Source of the DNA: RPQJ01 sp963744735
GTDB taxonomy: Bacteria; Pseudomonadota; Gammaproteobacteria; Steroidobacterales; Steroidobacteraceae
Direction: 5' to 3'
Length of the DNA: 64,000 bases
Assembly: GCA_963744735.1 (NCBI GenBank)
Contig: CAVUVH010000005.1
Coordinates: forward strand, 310,001-374,000
Shown piece by piece: positions 22,205-30,773 of this stretch (position 1 is its first letter; every line of letters begins with the position of its first letter). The translations under genes and the position numbers were made by a program. The notes beneath the pieces were generated by a model. The model worked only from the letters and a program-made list of their open reading frames with translations. It was not told the DNA's origin and searched no databases.

Positions 22205-23113
22205 TTCCGCGCCCCTCCTCGGCCTCGGCGTTCTGCGCCCGGTCGAGGAACATGATGGGGATGACCAGGAACAGCAGCAGCGCGATCGCCACGGCGCTCG
22301 CGACCGGCCAGTCGCGGTTGTTGAAGAACTCGGTCCACAGCACCTTGCCGATCATCAGCATGCCCGGGTCGCCGAGCAGCGACGGGATCACGAACTCGCC
22401 CACGGCCGGGATGAACACCAGCATGCAGCCGGCGACGATGCCGGGCTTCGACAGCGGCAGGGTGATCTTGAGGAAGGCCTGCCAGGGCCTGCAGCCCAGG
22501 TCGGCCGCGGCCTCGAGCAGCGTCAGGTCCAGCTTCTCGAGGTTGGCGTACAGCGGCAGGATCATGAACGGCAGGTACGAGTAGACGATGCCGATGTAGA
22601 CGGCGAAATCCGTCTGCAGCATCTGGATCGGCTGGTCGATGACCCCGAGCGACAGCAGCGCGTTGTTGAGCAGGCCGTTGTTCTTCAGGATGCCGATCCA
22701 GGCATAGACGCGCAGCAGGAACGAGGTCCAGAACGGCAGCACGACCAGCAGCAGCAGGATGTTGCGCCGCGACGGGTTGCTGCGCGCGATGGCGTAGGCC
22801 ATCGGGTAGCCGATCAGCAGGCACAGCAGGGTCGAGACGCGGCGACCTTGATCGAGTTCAGGTACGCCTTCCAGTACAGGTCGTCCTCGACCAGGAACGC
22901 GAAGTTGCCGAGGTTCAGCTGGATCTGCATGACCTTGTCGCCGGTCCAGTGCAGCAGCGGCTCGTAGGGCGGCATCGCGATCTGGCTGGTCGAGAAGCTG
23001 ATCTTCAGCACGATCACGAACGGGATCAGGAAGAACAGCAGCAGCCACAGGTAGGGGATCGCGGTGACGAGCGTGCGTCCCTCGAGCCCCAGCCGCCGGA
23101 GGACGGACTTCAC
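22201..23113 (-). CDS. potH: Polyamine ABC transporter permease, PotH type, two frameshifts
   Basis: Second permease of the putrescine importer. The GTG start at 23113 overlaps the potG stop (GTGA). N-terminal TM 'VTAIPYLWLLLFFLIPFVIV', then the long first periplasmic segment, the EAA loop 'EAAADLGCRPWQAFLKITLP' and 'GDPGMLMIGKVLWTEFFNNR', all PotH/PotB-like. Frame breaks near 22835 and again near 22220 just before the end. The repaired C-terminus ends in '..ARK' with TGA overlapping the potI ATG. Confidence 0.9.
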
Positions 23114-24258
23114 TTCGTCACCACCACCGGGCTTTCCGGGTACCAGTGCAGGTAGACCCGCTCCTCCCAGGTGATGCGGTCGTCGGCGTGCCGGTAGACG
23201 TTGGGCTGCGTGACGCGCACCACCTTGCCCGAGTCGAGCCGCAGCAGGTAGATCGACATGTCGCCCATGTAGGCGATGTCCTGCACCGTGGCGGCGGCCC
23301 AGTTGTCGGCGCCTTCGGGCCGGTCGCGCCCGAGCATGATCTTTTCCGGCCGGATCGCGGCCCAGACCGTGGCGCCGGGCGCGGAGCTGACGCCGTGGTC
23401 GACGAAGATCGGCGCCTCGAGGTCGTCGCACTGGATGCGCACGTACGACGGCTCGTCCTCGATCAGCTGGCCTTCGAAGGTGTTGACCGAGCCGATGAAC
23501 TCGGCGACGAAGCGCGAATTGGGGTACTCGTAGATCTCGCTCGGGGTGCCGGTCTGGATGATCTCGCCGTGGTTCATCAGGCCGATGCGCGAGGACAGCG
23601 TCATCGCCTCTTCCTGGTCGTGGGTCACGACGACGAAGGTGACGCCGAGCGTCTCCTGGATGTTGATCAGCTCGAACTGCGTGTGCTCGCGCAGCTTCTT
23701 GTCGAGCGCCGCCAGCGGCTCGTCGAGCAGCAGCAGCTTGGGCTTCTTGACCAGCGAGCGCGCCAGCGCGACGCGCTGCCGCTGGCCGCCGGACAGCTGG
23801 TGCGGCTTGCGCTTTGCAAACTGCCCGAGCTTGACCAGCTTCAGCATGTCGCTGACACGCTGCGCGATCTCGTCCTTGCCGAGGCCCTTCTCCTGCTTCA
23901 GGCCGAAGGCGACGTTCTGCTCCACCGTCATGTGCGGGAAGATCGCGTAGGACTGGAACATCATGTTGACCGGCCGCTCGTACGGCGGGATGGCGGTCAT
24001 GTCGGCGCCGTCGATGAAGATCCTGCCCGAGGTCGGCCGCTCGAACCCCGCGAGCATGCGCAGCAGCGTGGTCTTGCCGCAGCCCGACGCACCGAGCAGG
24101 CAGAAGATCTCCTTCTTGTAGATCTCCAGCGAGACGTCGTCCACCGCGATGAAGTCGCCGAACTTCTTGGTGACCTTCTCGATCCGCACGTAGGGCTGCG
24201 CGTCAGGGTCGTTCCAGGGCTCGAATTTCTGCTGCGTCGCGCGGGGTGAGGTGGCCAT
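23110..24258 (-). CDS. potG: Polyamine ABC transporter ATP-binding protein, PotG type
   Basis: 382-residue ATPase powering polyamine import. Walker A 'GASGCGKTT', Q-loop 'MMFQSYAIFPHMTV', signature 'LSGGQRQR', Walker B 'LLLLDEPLAALD' and the switch His in 'VVTHDQEEAM' are intact. A C-terminal TOBE domain begins near residue 290 ('VWAAIRPEKIML'). The 18-residue N-terminal extension before the domain is typical of PotG compared with PotA. The stop overlaps the potH GTG. Confidence 0.95.
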   Translation of the reverse strand: MATSPRATQQKFEPWNDPDAQPYVRIEKVTKKFGDFIAVDDVSLEIYKKEIFCLLGASGCGKTTLLRMLAGFERPTSGRIFIDGADMTAIPPYERPVNMMFQSYAIFPHMTVEQNVAFGLKQEKGLGKDEIAQRVSDMLKLVKLGQFAKRKPHQLSGGQRQRVALARSLVKKPKLLLLDEPLAALDKKLREHTQFELINIQETLGVTFVVVTHDQEEAMTLSSRIGLMNHGEIIQTGTPSEIYEYPNSRFVAEFIGSVNTFEGQLIEDEPSYVRIQCDDLEAPIFVDHGVSSAPGATVWAAIRPEKIMLGRDRPEGADNWAAATVQDIAYMGDMSIYLLRLDSGKVVRVTQPNVYRHADDRITWEERVYLHWYPESPVVVTK

Positions 24259-24309
24259 GGGATCTCGGAAGTGGTGGAGGTTGCCAGGTCTTGCGGGCGG
24301 TCGCGGCGG

Positions 24310-25455
24310 TCAGCGTCCGGTCATGAACCGGGTCCACGTGCGATTGAGCGCGCGCGTGAACTCGGCCGACTTCGCCAGGCTCGGCTGCAGCCGTGCCTTG
24401 ACCTCGGGCGTCGGGTAGATGCCGGTGTCGTTGCGCAACTCCTCGTTGACCAGCGCGGTCGCGGCGGCGTTCGCATTGGCGAAATTGACGAAGTCCGAGT
24501 TCTTCGCCGCAACCTCCGGCCGCAGCAGGTACTCGATGAACTTGTGCGCGCCTTCCTTGTTCGGCGCGTCGGCCGGCACCGCCAGCGTGTCGAACCACAT
24601 CAGCGCGCCTTCCTGCGGAATCGAGTACGCGATGTTGAGCGGCTTGCCCGCTTCCGCCGCGCGGTCGGAGGCCTGCAGCACGTCGCCGCTGTAGCCGACG
24701 ACGATGCAAAGCTCGCCGTTGGCGAGCTGGTCGATGTACTGCGAGCTGTGGATCGTGCGCAGGAAGGGGCGGATCTTCATCAGCGCCTCCTCCGCCAGCT
24801 TGAGGTCGGCCTCGGATTCGCTGTTGGGGTCCTTGCCGAGGTACAGCAGCGCGGTGCCGACCATGTCGGTGGGATCGTCCAGCATCGAGACGCCGCAGTC
24901 CTTGAATTTCGACAGCACGGCCGGGTCGAAGATCAGCTTCCAGCTGTCGAGCGGCGCGTCCGGCATGATCGCCCTGACCTTGTCCGCGTCGTAGCCGATG
25001 CCGGTCGTGCCCCACATGTAGACCACGGAGTGCGCGTTGCCCGGATCGTGCAGCGCGGCGCGCTGCGTCAGCTCCGGGTCGAGATTGGCGAGGCCCGGCA
25101 GCTGCGCCTTGTCGAGCGGGGCGAACACGCCCGCCTTGACCTGGCGCTCGAGGAAGTACGCGCTGGGGACGACCACGTCGTACCCCGAGTTGCCGGTGAG
25201 CAGCTTGGTCTCCAGCACCTCGTTGGAGTCGAACACGTCGTAGCGGACCTTGATGCCGCTTTCCCGCTCGAAGGCCTTGATGACCTCGGGGTCGATGTAG
25301 TCGGACCAGTTGAAGACGTTGACCACCTGGCCCGTGGGCGCGACACCCCCGGTGCCGGCGGTGCCTTCCTCGGCGGGGGGCTTGGCGCCGCCGCAGGCTG
25401 CCAGCAGGACGATGGTTGCGGCGGCGAGCGCCGCGGGCTTGATCAGGCTATGCAT
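24310..25455 (-). CDS. potF: Polyamine-binding lipoprotein, PotF type (first of two)
   Basis: Substrate-binding protein that delivers putrescine or spermidine to the PotGHI complex. Start at 25455 ('MHSLIKPAALAAATIVLLAA') because it opens a lipoprotein signal ending 'VLLAAC'; an in-frame start at 25536 would put extra residues before it. The mature N-terminus 'VVNVFNWSDYIDPEVI', 'FDSNEVLETKLLTGNSGYDV' and 'YMWGTTGIGYDADKV' are PotF/SpuD/SpuE motifs. About 381 residues. It lies 51 bases upstream of potG. It is about two-thirds identical by eye to the next gene upstream, so the pair probably arose by duplication. Confidence 0.93.
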   Translation of the reverse strand: MHSLIKPAALAAATIVLLAACGGAKPPAEEGTAGTGGVAPTGQVVNVFNWSDYIDPEVIKAFERESGIKVRYDVFDSNEVLETKLLTGNSGYDVVVPSAYFLERQVKAGVFAPLDKAQLPGLANLDPELTQRAALHDPGNAHSVVYMWGTTGIGYDADKVRAIMPDAPLDSWKLIFDPAVLSKFKDCGVSMLDDPTDMVGTALLYLGKDPNSESEADLKLAEEALMKIRPFLRTIHSSQYIDQLANGELCIVVGYSGDVLQASDRAAEAGKPLNIAYSIPQEGALMWFDTLAVPADAPNKEGAHKFIEYLLRPEVAAKNSDFVNFANANAAATALVNEELRNDTGIYPTPEVKARLQPSLAKSAEFTRALNRTWTRFMTGR

Positions 25456-25559
25456 AAGTCTCCCAGAGTCTGGACTGCCGGCCGCCCTGCCCCCGCCTGG
25501 CCATGCCGCTCCGGTTATAGCGCAGCAAACCGGCAAAGTCAGCCTCGACCTGAAACCAA

Positions 25560-25592
25560 GCGGGGCGGTCGGACTGAGTCCGACCGCCCCGC
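25560..25592 (-). terminator. Strong hairpin between the two polyamine-binding protein genes
   Basis: GCGGGGCGGTCGGACT at 25560-25575 pairs perfectly with 25577-25592. Read on the minus strand it lies 23 bases after the stop of the upstream binding-protein gene and is followed only by a weak T-rich stretch (CTTGGTTT). It probably ends most transcripts of the upstream gene or protects its 3' end, so the two binding proteins would be made at different levels. Confidence 0.75.
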
Positions 25593-25614
25593 GGGTGGCC
25601 AGGATCGACGAGGC

Positions 25615-26784
25615 TTACTTGCCCGTCGTGAAGCGCGTCCAGGTGCGGTTCAGCAGGCGCGTGAACTCCGGCGACTCGGCGAGGTCGGGGAACAGCTTGG
25701 CCTTGACCTCGGCCGACGGGTAGATGCCCGGGTCGTTCTTGACGGCGTCGTCGGTCAGCGCCAGCGCAGCGGCATTGCCGGTGGCGTAATTGATGAAGTT
25801 CGAATTCTTGGCCGCCACGTCCGGGCGCATCATGAAGTTGATGAAGGCATGCGCATTGTCCGGGTGCTTGGCATCGGCCGGGATCGCGAACATGTCGAAC
25901 CAGATGATCGTGCCTTCCTTCGGCACGCTGTACTTGATCACGTTGCCCTGGCCCGCTTCGGCTGCACGGTCACGTGCCTGCAGCACGTCGCCGCTCCAGC
26001 CGACCGCCAGGCAGATCTCGCCATTGGCCAGCGCGTCGATGTAGTTCGAGCTGTGGATCATGCGGATGTAGGGACGGATCTTCATCAGCAGGTCCTCGGC
26101 CGCCTTGAGGTCGGCCTCCGACTGGCTGTTCGGGTCCTTGCCCAGGTAGGCCAGCGCCACGCCGACGAGCTCGCTCGGCGCATCCAGCACCGAGATGCCG
26201 CAGTCCTTGAATTTGGCCGCCCATTTCGGGTCGAACACGATGGCCCAGCTGTCGACCGGGGCGTTCGGGTCGATCGCCTTGATCTTGCCTTCGTTGTAAC
26301 CGATGCCGTCCGTGCCCCACATGTGGTTCACGGAATGCTCGTTGCCCGGGTCGTGCAGGGCGACGCGCTGCAGCACCTCGGGATCGAGGTTGCCCCAGTT
26401 GCTGAGCTTGCTGCGGTCGAGCTTGGCGAACACGCCCGCCTTGATCTGGCGCTCGAGGAACGAGGCCGACGGCACGACCACGTCATAACCGGTGTTGCCG
26501 GCCAGCAGCTTGGTCTCCAGCACCTCGTTCGAGTCGAACACATCGTAATTGACCTTGATGCCGGTCTCGGCCGTGAAGGCCTCGAGCATGGCGGGGTCGA
26601 TGTAGTCGGACCAGTTGAAGACGTTGACGACCTTTTCTTCGGTCGAGGCCGGGGCCGCGGCGGTCGCGGCGGCGGCAGGGGCGGCGGACTCCGCGGCTGG
26701 AGTCGGTTCTTCCTTCTTGCCGCAGCCCGCGAGGGCGGTGGCGGCCAGCAGGCCCAGTAACGCGGCGCGGATGCTCAGTCTCAT
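25615..26784 (-). CDS. Polyamine-binding lipoprotein, PotF/SpuD type (second copy)
   Basis: Paralogue of the adjacent potF. Signal 'MRLSIRAALLGLLAATALAG' then Cys, with the start taken at 26784 rather than 26820. After the lipid anchor comes an Ala/Pro-rich linker of about 30 residues ('APAAAATAAAPAS'), then the same binding fold: 'VVNVFNWSDYIDPAMLEAFT', 'HMWGTDGIGYNEGKIKAIDP'. About 389 residues, intact. A strong hairpin separates it from the transporter genes, so it may be expressed in excess of the permeases or with a different ligand preference such as spermidine. Confidence 0.92.
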   Translation of the reverse strand: MRLSIRAALLGLLAATALAGCGKKEEPTPAAESAAPAAAATAAAPASTEEKVVNVFNWSDYIDPAMLEAFTAETGIKVNYDVFDSNEVLETKLLAGNTGYDVVVPSASFLERQIKAGVFAKLDRSKLSNWGNLDPEVLQRVALHDPGNEHSVNHMWGTDGIGYNEGKIKAIDPNAPVDSWAIVFDPKWAAKFKDCGISVLDAPSELVGVALAYLGKDPNSQSEADLKAAEDLLMKIRPYIRMIHSSNYIDALANGEICLAVGWSGDVLQARDRAAEAGQGNVIKYSVPKEGTIIWFDMFAIPADAKHPDNAHAFINFMMRPDVAAKNSNFINYATGNAAALALTDDAVKNDPGIYPSAEVKAKLFPDLAESPEFTRLLNRTWTRFTTGK

Positions 26785-26884
26785 CGTGCAAGTACCCCTG
26801 TGCTGATAGGCGGGACGCACCGGACGGCGCGCAGATGCCCTGTATAGCGAAGAAATTTTTCCGTGGCTAGGGGGCAGCGCGATC

Positions 26885-28279
26885 TCAGAGCCGTCCCTCG
26901 GCCTTGCAGCGTTCGTAGGTCAGGTCCAGGCAGCGCCAGGCTTTCTCGGCCAGCTCGTCGAGCTGCTCCCGGTTGATCACCAGCGGCGGCGAAATGATCA
27001 TCGTGTCGCGCACGGCGCGCATGACCAGACCGTTCTGGAAGCAGAAGTCACGGCAGATCGTGCCGACCTCGCCGCGGTTGGCAAAGAACGTGCGCGAACC
27101 CTTGTCCTTGACCAGTTCCAGCGCGCCGATCAGGCCGACCGAGCGCGCCTCGCCCACCAGCGGGTGCTCGGCCAGCTGCCGCCACTTGCTGGCCAGGTAA
27201 GGCCCGGTCTCGTCGCGCGTGCGGGGGACCAGGTTTTCCTGCTGGATCAGCGTCAGGTTGACGCTGGCGACGGCGCAGGCCGCCGGGTGGCCGGAATACG
27301 TGAAGCCGTGGGCGAACTCGCCCCCCTTGTCGATGATCACCTCGGCGACACGGTCGCCGACCATGACGCCGCCGATCGGCAGGTAGCCGGACGACAGGCC
27401 CTTGGCGATCGTCATCAGGTCCGGGCGGATGCCGAAATGGTCGGAACCGAACCAGTGGCCGGTGCGACCGAAGCCGCAGATGACCTCGTCGGCGACCAGC
27501 AGGATGCCGTAGCGGTCGCAGATCTTCTGGATCTCCGGCCAGTAGGTCTCCGGCGGGATGATCACCCCGCCCGCGCCCTGGATCGGCTCGCCGATGAAGG
27601 CGGCGATCCGCTGCGGACCGACCTCGAGGATCTTCTGCTCGAGCGTCCGCGCGACCTGCACCCCGAATTCGGCGGGACCCAGCGTGCCGCCCTCGCCGTA
27701 CCAGTACGGCTGGGGGATGTGGACGATGTCCGGGATCGGCAGGCCGCCCTGCTCGTGCATGAACCCCATGCCGCCGAGGCTCGCGCCCGCCATCGTGCTG
27801 CCGTGATAGGCGTTGACGCGGCTGATGATCACCTTGCGCTCGGGCTGCCCGAGCAGGTCCCAGTAGCGGCGCACCAGGCGCACGACGGTGTCGTTGCCCT
27901 CGGATCCCGAGCCGGTGAAGAACACGCGGTTGAACTGCGGCGGGGTCAGGTCGACCAGCTGCTTCGCGAGCTCGATCGCCGGCGGATGGGCCGTCTGGAA
28001 GAAGCTGTTGTAGTACGGCAGCTCGAGCAGCTGCCGGTAGGCGGCCTCGGCCAGTTCCTTGCGGCCGTACCCCAGGTTGACGCACCAGAGCCCCGCCATG
28101 CCATCGAGCATGCGGTTGCCGTCCGAGTCGTACAGGTACACGCCCTCGGCCTTGACGATCACCCGCGAGCCCTTGGCGTGCAGGTTCTTGTAGTCCGTGA
28201 ACGGGTGCAGGTAATGCTGGCGGTCCAGTTCCTGCCACTGGGCGGTGGTTTTGTCCGCGATGTAGGGGGATGGCTTCAT
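26885..28279 (-). CDS. spuC: Class III aminotransferase, SpuC-type polyamine:pyruvate aminotransferase
   Basis: 464-residue PLP enzyme expected to transaminate putrescine (or a related omega-amine) with pyruvate to 4-aminobutanal. Motifs: 'DGMAGLWCVNLGYGRKELAE', 'FFTGSGSEGNDTVVRLVRRY', 'YHGSTMAGASLGGM', Asp 'ADEVICGFGRTGHWFG', and the PLP Lys in 'LMTIAKGLSSGYLPIGGVMV'. Length and order match SpuC. It sits 100 bases upstream of the second binding-protein gene on the same strand. Some homologues act on beta-alanine, so the substrate is inferred from context. Confidence 0.9.
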   Translation of the reverse strand: MKPSPYIADKTTAQWQELDRQHYLHPFTDYKNLHAKGSRVIVKAEGVYLYDSDGNRMLDGMAGLWCVNLGYGRKELAEAAYRQLLELPYYNSFFQTAHPPAIELAKQLVDLTPPQFNRVFFTGSGSEGNDTVVRLVRRYWDLLGQPERKVIISRVNAYHGSTMAGASLGGMGFMHEQGGLPIPDIVHIPQPYWYGEGGTLGPAEFGVQVARTLEQKILEVGPQRIAAFIGEPIQGAGGVIIPPETYWPEIQKICDRYGILLVADEVICGFGRTGHWFGSDHFGIRPDLMTIAKGLSSGYLPIGGVMVGDRVAEVIIDKGGEFAHGFTYSGHPAACAVASVNLTLIQQENLVPRTRDETGPYLASKWRQLAEHPLVGEARSVGLIGALELVKDKGSRTFFANRGEVGTICRDFCFQNGLVMRAVRDTMIISPPLVINREQLDELAEKAWRCLDLTYERCKAEGRL

Positions 28280-28300
28280 GGAGGACGGTGTCCGTAATCG

Positions 28301-28432
28301 GTGAAAGGGGCTAGGGGCTAGGGACTAGGGACTAGGGGTAGGGACTAGTCGGATAAGAGGTGCAGTCGAGGATCTTCCAGTCGTGCCGCCTTCCGACTAA
28401 CCCCTATCCCCTAACCCCTAGCCCCTTCACTC
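28301..28432. repeat. GGGACTA/GGGGCTA tandem-like intergenic element with inverted arms
   Basis: 28301-28357 holds about six imperfect copies of GGGRCTA (telomere-like in look), beginning GTGAAAGGGGCTAGGGGCTA. 28391-28432 holds the reverse-complement version (CCCCTATCCCCTAACCCCTA then GCCCCTTCAC). The two arms can fold into a long G-rich/C-rich hairpin between puuA and spuC. Its G tracts could also form a quadruplex. It may be a mobile intergenic repeat acting as terminator or RNA-stability element. Confidence 0.75.
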
Positions 28433-29770
28433 TTACACATTCAGCAGCAGGTGCTCCCGCTCCCAGCTGCTGATGACCTGCAGGAAGGTGTCCTGCTCGC
28501 TTTCCTTCACGGCAGTGTAGGCCAGCACGAAGCGGTCGCCGAGGGTGTCGATCAGCGGCCGGCAGTCGCGCAGCAGCCGCACCGATTCCTCGAGGCTGCG
28601 CGGCAGGTTGAACGGCAGGTCGTAGGCGCTGCCGGAGACGGGCTCCGACGGCTTCAGGCCTTCCATCATGCCGAGGTAGCCGCAGGCGAGCGATGCGGCC
28701 AGCGCCAGGTACGGATTGGCATCGGCCCCGGCCAGGCGGTTCTCGACGCGGCGGTTGTCCGGGTTCGAGATCGGCACGCGCAGGCCGGCGGTGCGGTTGT
28801 CGTAGCCCCACTGCGTGTTGATGGGCGCCAGGTGCCGCAGGATGATGCGGCGGAACGAATTCACGTTGGGCGCGAACAGCGCCATCGCCTGCGGCAGGTA
28901 CTTCTGCAGGCCGGCGATGTGCGAGAAGAACAGCTGCGTCGGGTTGCCGTCCTTGTCGCTGAACACGTTCTTGCCGGTCTTCGCGTCGACGATGCTCTGG
29001 TGGATGTGCATCGCGCTGCCGGGCTCGCGCGCCATCGGCTTGGCCATGAAGGTGGCGTACATCTTGTGGCGGAACGCGGCCTCGCGCGCCGTGCGCTTGA
29101 ACATGAACACCTGGTCGGCCAGCGACATCGCGTCGCCGTGGATCAGGTTGATCTCCATCTGCGCCGCGCCGTCCTCGTGGATCAGCGTGTCGATCTCGAT
29201 CTCCTGCGCCTCGCAGAACGCGTAGATGTCGTCGAACAGCGGGTCGAACTCGTTGACGGCGGCGATGCTGTAGGACTGGCGGCCGATTTCCGGCCGGCCC
29301 GAGCGGCCCACCGGCGGCTTCAGCGGGTAGTCGGCGTCGATGTTGGGCTCGACCAGGTAGAACTCGAGTTCGGGTGCCACGATCGGCTTCCAGCCCTTCT
29401 GCTCGTACAGGTCGAGGATGTGGCGCAGCACGTAGCGCGGCGCCATCGTCACCGGCCGGCCGTCCGAGTAGTAGCTGTCGTGGATGACCTGCGCCGTCGG
29501 CTCGGCGGCCCACGGCACGACGCGCGTGGTCTTCGGGTCGGCCTTCAGCACGATGTCGATCTCGGACGGGCTGATGGCGCGGTCGTCGTCCGGATAATCG
29601 CCGGTCACGGTCTGCAGGAAGATGCTCTCGGGCATGCGCATGCCCTCGTCTTCCGCGAACTTCATCGCGGGCATGACCTTGCCGCGCGCGATGCCGGCCA
29701 TGTCAGGGACCACGGCCTCGACTTCGGAGATGCCGTGTTCCTTGAAAAACTGCTGGATCGGGGTGCTCAT
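28433..29770 (-). CDS. puuA: Gamma-glutamylpolyamine synthetase (glutamine synthetase family, PuuA type), copy 1
   Basis: 445 residues. Ligates glutamate to putrescine (ATP-dependent), the first step of the Puu pathway. Glutamine-synthetase fold: 'PELEFYLVEP' (metal Glu), 'EDGAAQMEINLIHGDAMSLA', 'GSAMHIHQSIVDAKTGKN', 'NSFRRI' and 'RVENRLAGADANPYLALAAS'. It lacks the adenylylation-loop features of GlnA and groups by eye with PuuA/SpuI/SpuB. Six bases downstream of puuD on the same strand, forming a puuD-puuA pair. A second, more divergent homologue starts at 30774 on the other strand. Confidence 0.92.
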   Translation of the reverse strand: MSTPIQQFFKEHGISEVEAVVPDMAGIARGKVMPAMKFAEDEGMRMPESIFLQTVTGDYPDDDRAISPSEIDIVLKADPKTTRVVPWAAEPTAQVIHDSYYSDGRPVTMAPRYVLRHILDLYEQKGWKPIVAPELEFYLVEPNIDADYPLKPPVGRSGRPEIGRQSYSIAAVNEFDPLFDDIYAFCEAQEIEIDTLIHEDGAAQMEINLIHGDAMSLADQVFMFKRTAREAAFRHKMYATFMAKPMAREPGSAMHIHQSIVDAKTGKNVFSDKDGNPTQLFFSHIAGLQKYLPQAMALFAPNVNSFRRIILRHLAPINTQWGYDNRTAGLRVPISNPDNRRVENRLAGADANPYLALAASLACGYLGMMEGLKPSEPVSGSAYDLPFNLPRSLEESVRLLRDCRPLIDTLGDRFVLAYTAVKESEQDTFLQVISSWEREHLLLNV

Positions 29771-29776
29771 GGGATT

Positions 29777-30533
29777 CTACTTTTTGGCGTTGATACGGGC
29801 GCGCGCCGCGTCGCCGAAGGCGGCGAACAGGGCGAGCGAAAAGGGATTCTTCAGGACCTGCCACTCCGGGTGCCACTGCACGGCCAGCGCAAAGCCCGGC
29901 GCCGCCGCGACGCGGAAGGCCTCGATCAGGCCATCGGGCGCGCGGGCTTCGACTTCGAGGCCGCGCGCCCAGCGTCTGCACGCCCTGCGCATGCACCGAA
30001 TTGACCATGACCCGGTCCGCGCCGGCGAGTCCGTGCAGCAGACCGCCGCGGACGAGTTCGACCTCGTGCGCGGGCGCGTACTGCACCTCGAGCGGCTGCT
30101 CCTTGTCCTCGCGGTGGTCGCGCATGCCCGGCACCTCCTGCACCTTCTGCCAGAGCGTGCCGCCGAAGGCGACGTTCATTTCCTGGAAGCCGCGGCAGAC
30201 CGCGAACAGCGGCAGGCCCGCCTCGATCGCGCGCGGGATCAACGGCAGCGTCGTCTCGTCGCGGTGCGGGTCGTGCAGGGTGTCGGGGTCGCTCGCCGGC
30301 CCGGCATAACGGTGCGGCTCGACGTTGGACGGGCTGCCGGTCAGCAGGATGCCGTCGAGATGCTCGAGCCAGGTGTCGAGGTCACGCTCACCGAGCACAG
30401 GCATCAGGACCGGCACCGCGCCGGCCGCCTCGGCCACGGCGGCAATGTATTTTTCCCCGACGCAGTGGAAGGGGTGCGGACCCAGGATCCGGCGATCCGC
30501 GGGAATGCCGATCAATGGTTTGTGGCGAGCCAC
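29777..30533 (-). CDS. puuD: Gamma-glutamyl-GABA hydrolase, one frameshift
   Basis: Class I glutamine-amidotransferase-like hydrolase releasing GABA from gamma-glutamyl-GABA. The nucleophile Cys is in 'LFAVCRGFQEMNVAFGG', the triad His in 'AVQWHPEWQ', and 'DGILLTGSPSNVEPHRYAG' is diagnostic of PuuD. Start taken as the GTG at 30533 ('VARHKPLIGIPADRRILGP'). Frame breaks near 29968. The 240-base gap to the divergent gene at 30774 must contain both promoters; a TTGACA at 30671 lacks a convincing -10. Confidence 0.9.
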
Positions 30534-30773
30534 GTTTAAAATCCTAGACGGCCACCAGGGGCGCGTCGTTCGGGGACGGGACGGATTAAACCATAGCGCC
30601 CCCCGCGGCGTCGCCAAGCAGCGCAAAAAAATGGCCAAAAATCAGCCTAAACATGGACTTGGACCGCGTCTTGACAGGCTCTCCGTCGGCTTGCCGGCCG
30701 GCGCGGCTAACGGCTATCCTGCTGCCTCCCCGGCGGCCCGGCCGTCGCTAAATCCTAAACAACGGGTGTCCTC

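Noticed and set aside
24271..26760. 829-codon plus-strand open frame opposite the potF pair
   Set aside because: Same shadow effect; the minus-strand genes have signals, family motifs and correct lengths.
28301..28432. CRISPR-like array
   Set aside because: Units are 7 bases with no spacers and no cas genes nearby.
30671..30720. TTGACA at 30671 as promoter for the second puuA
   Set aside because: No acceptable -10 at 16-18 bases; TATCCT is far too distant.
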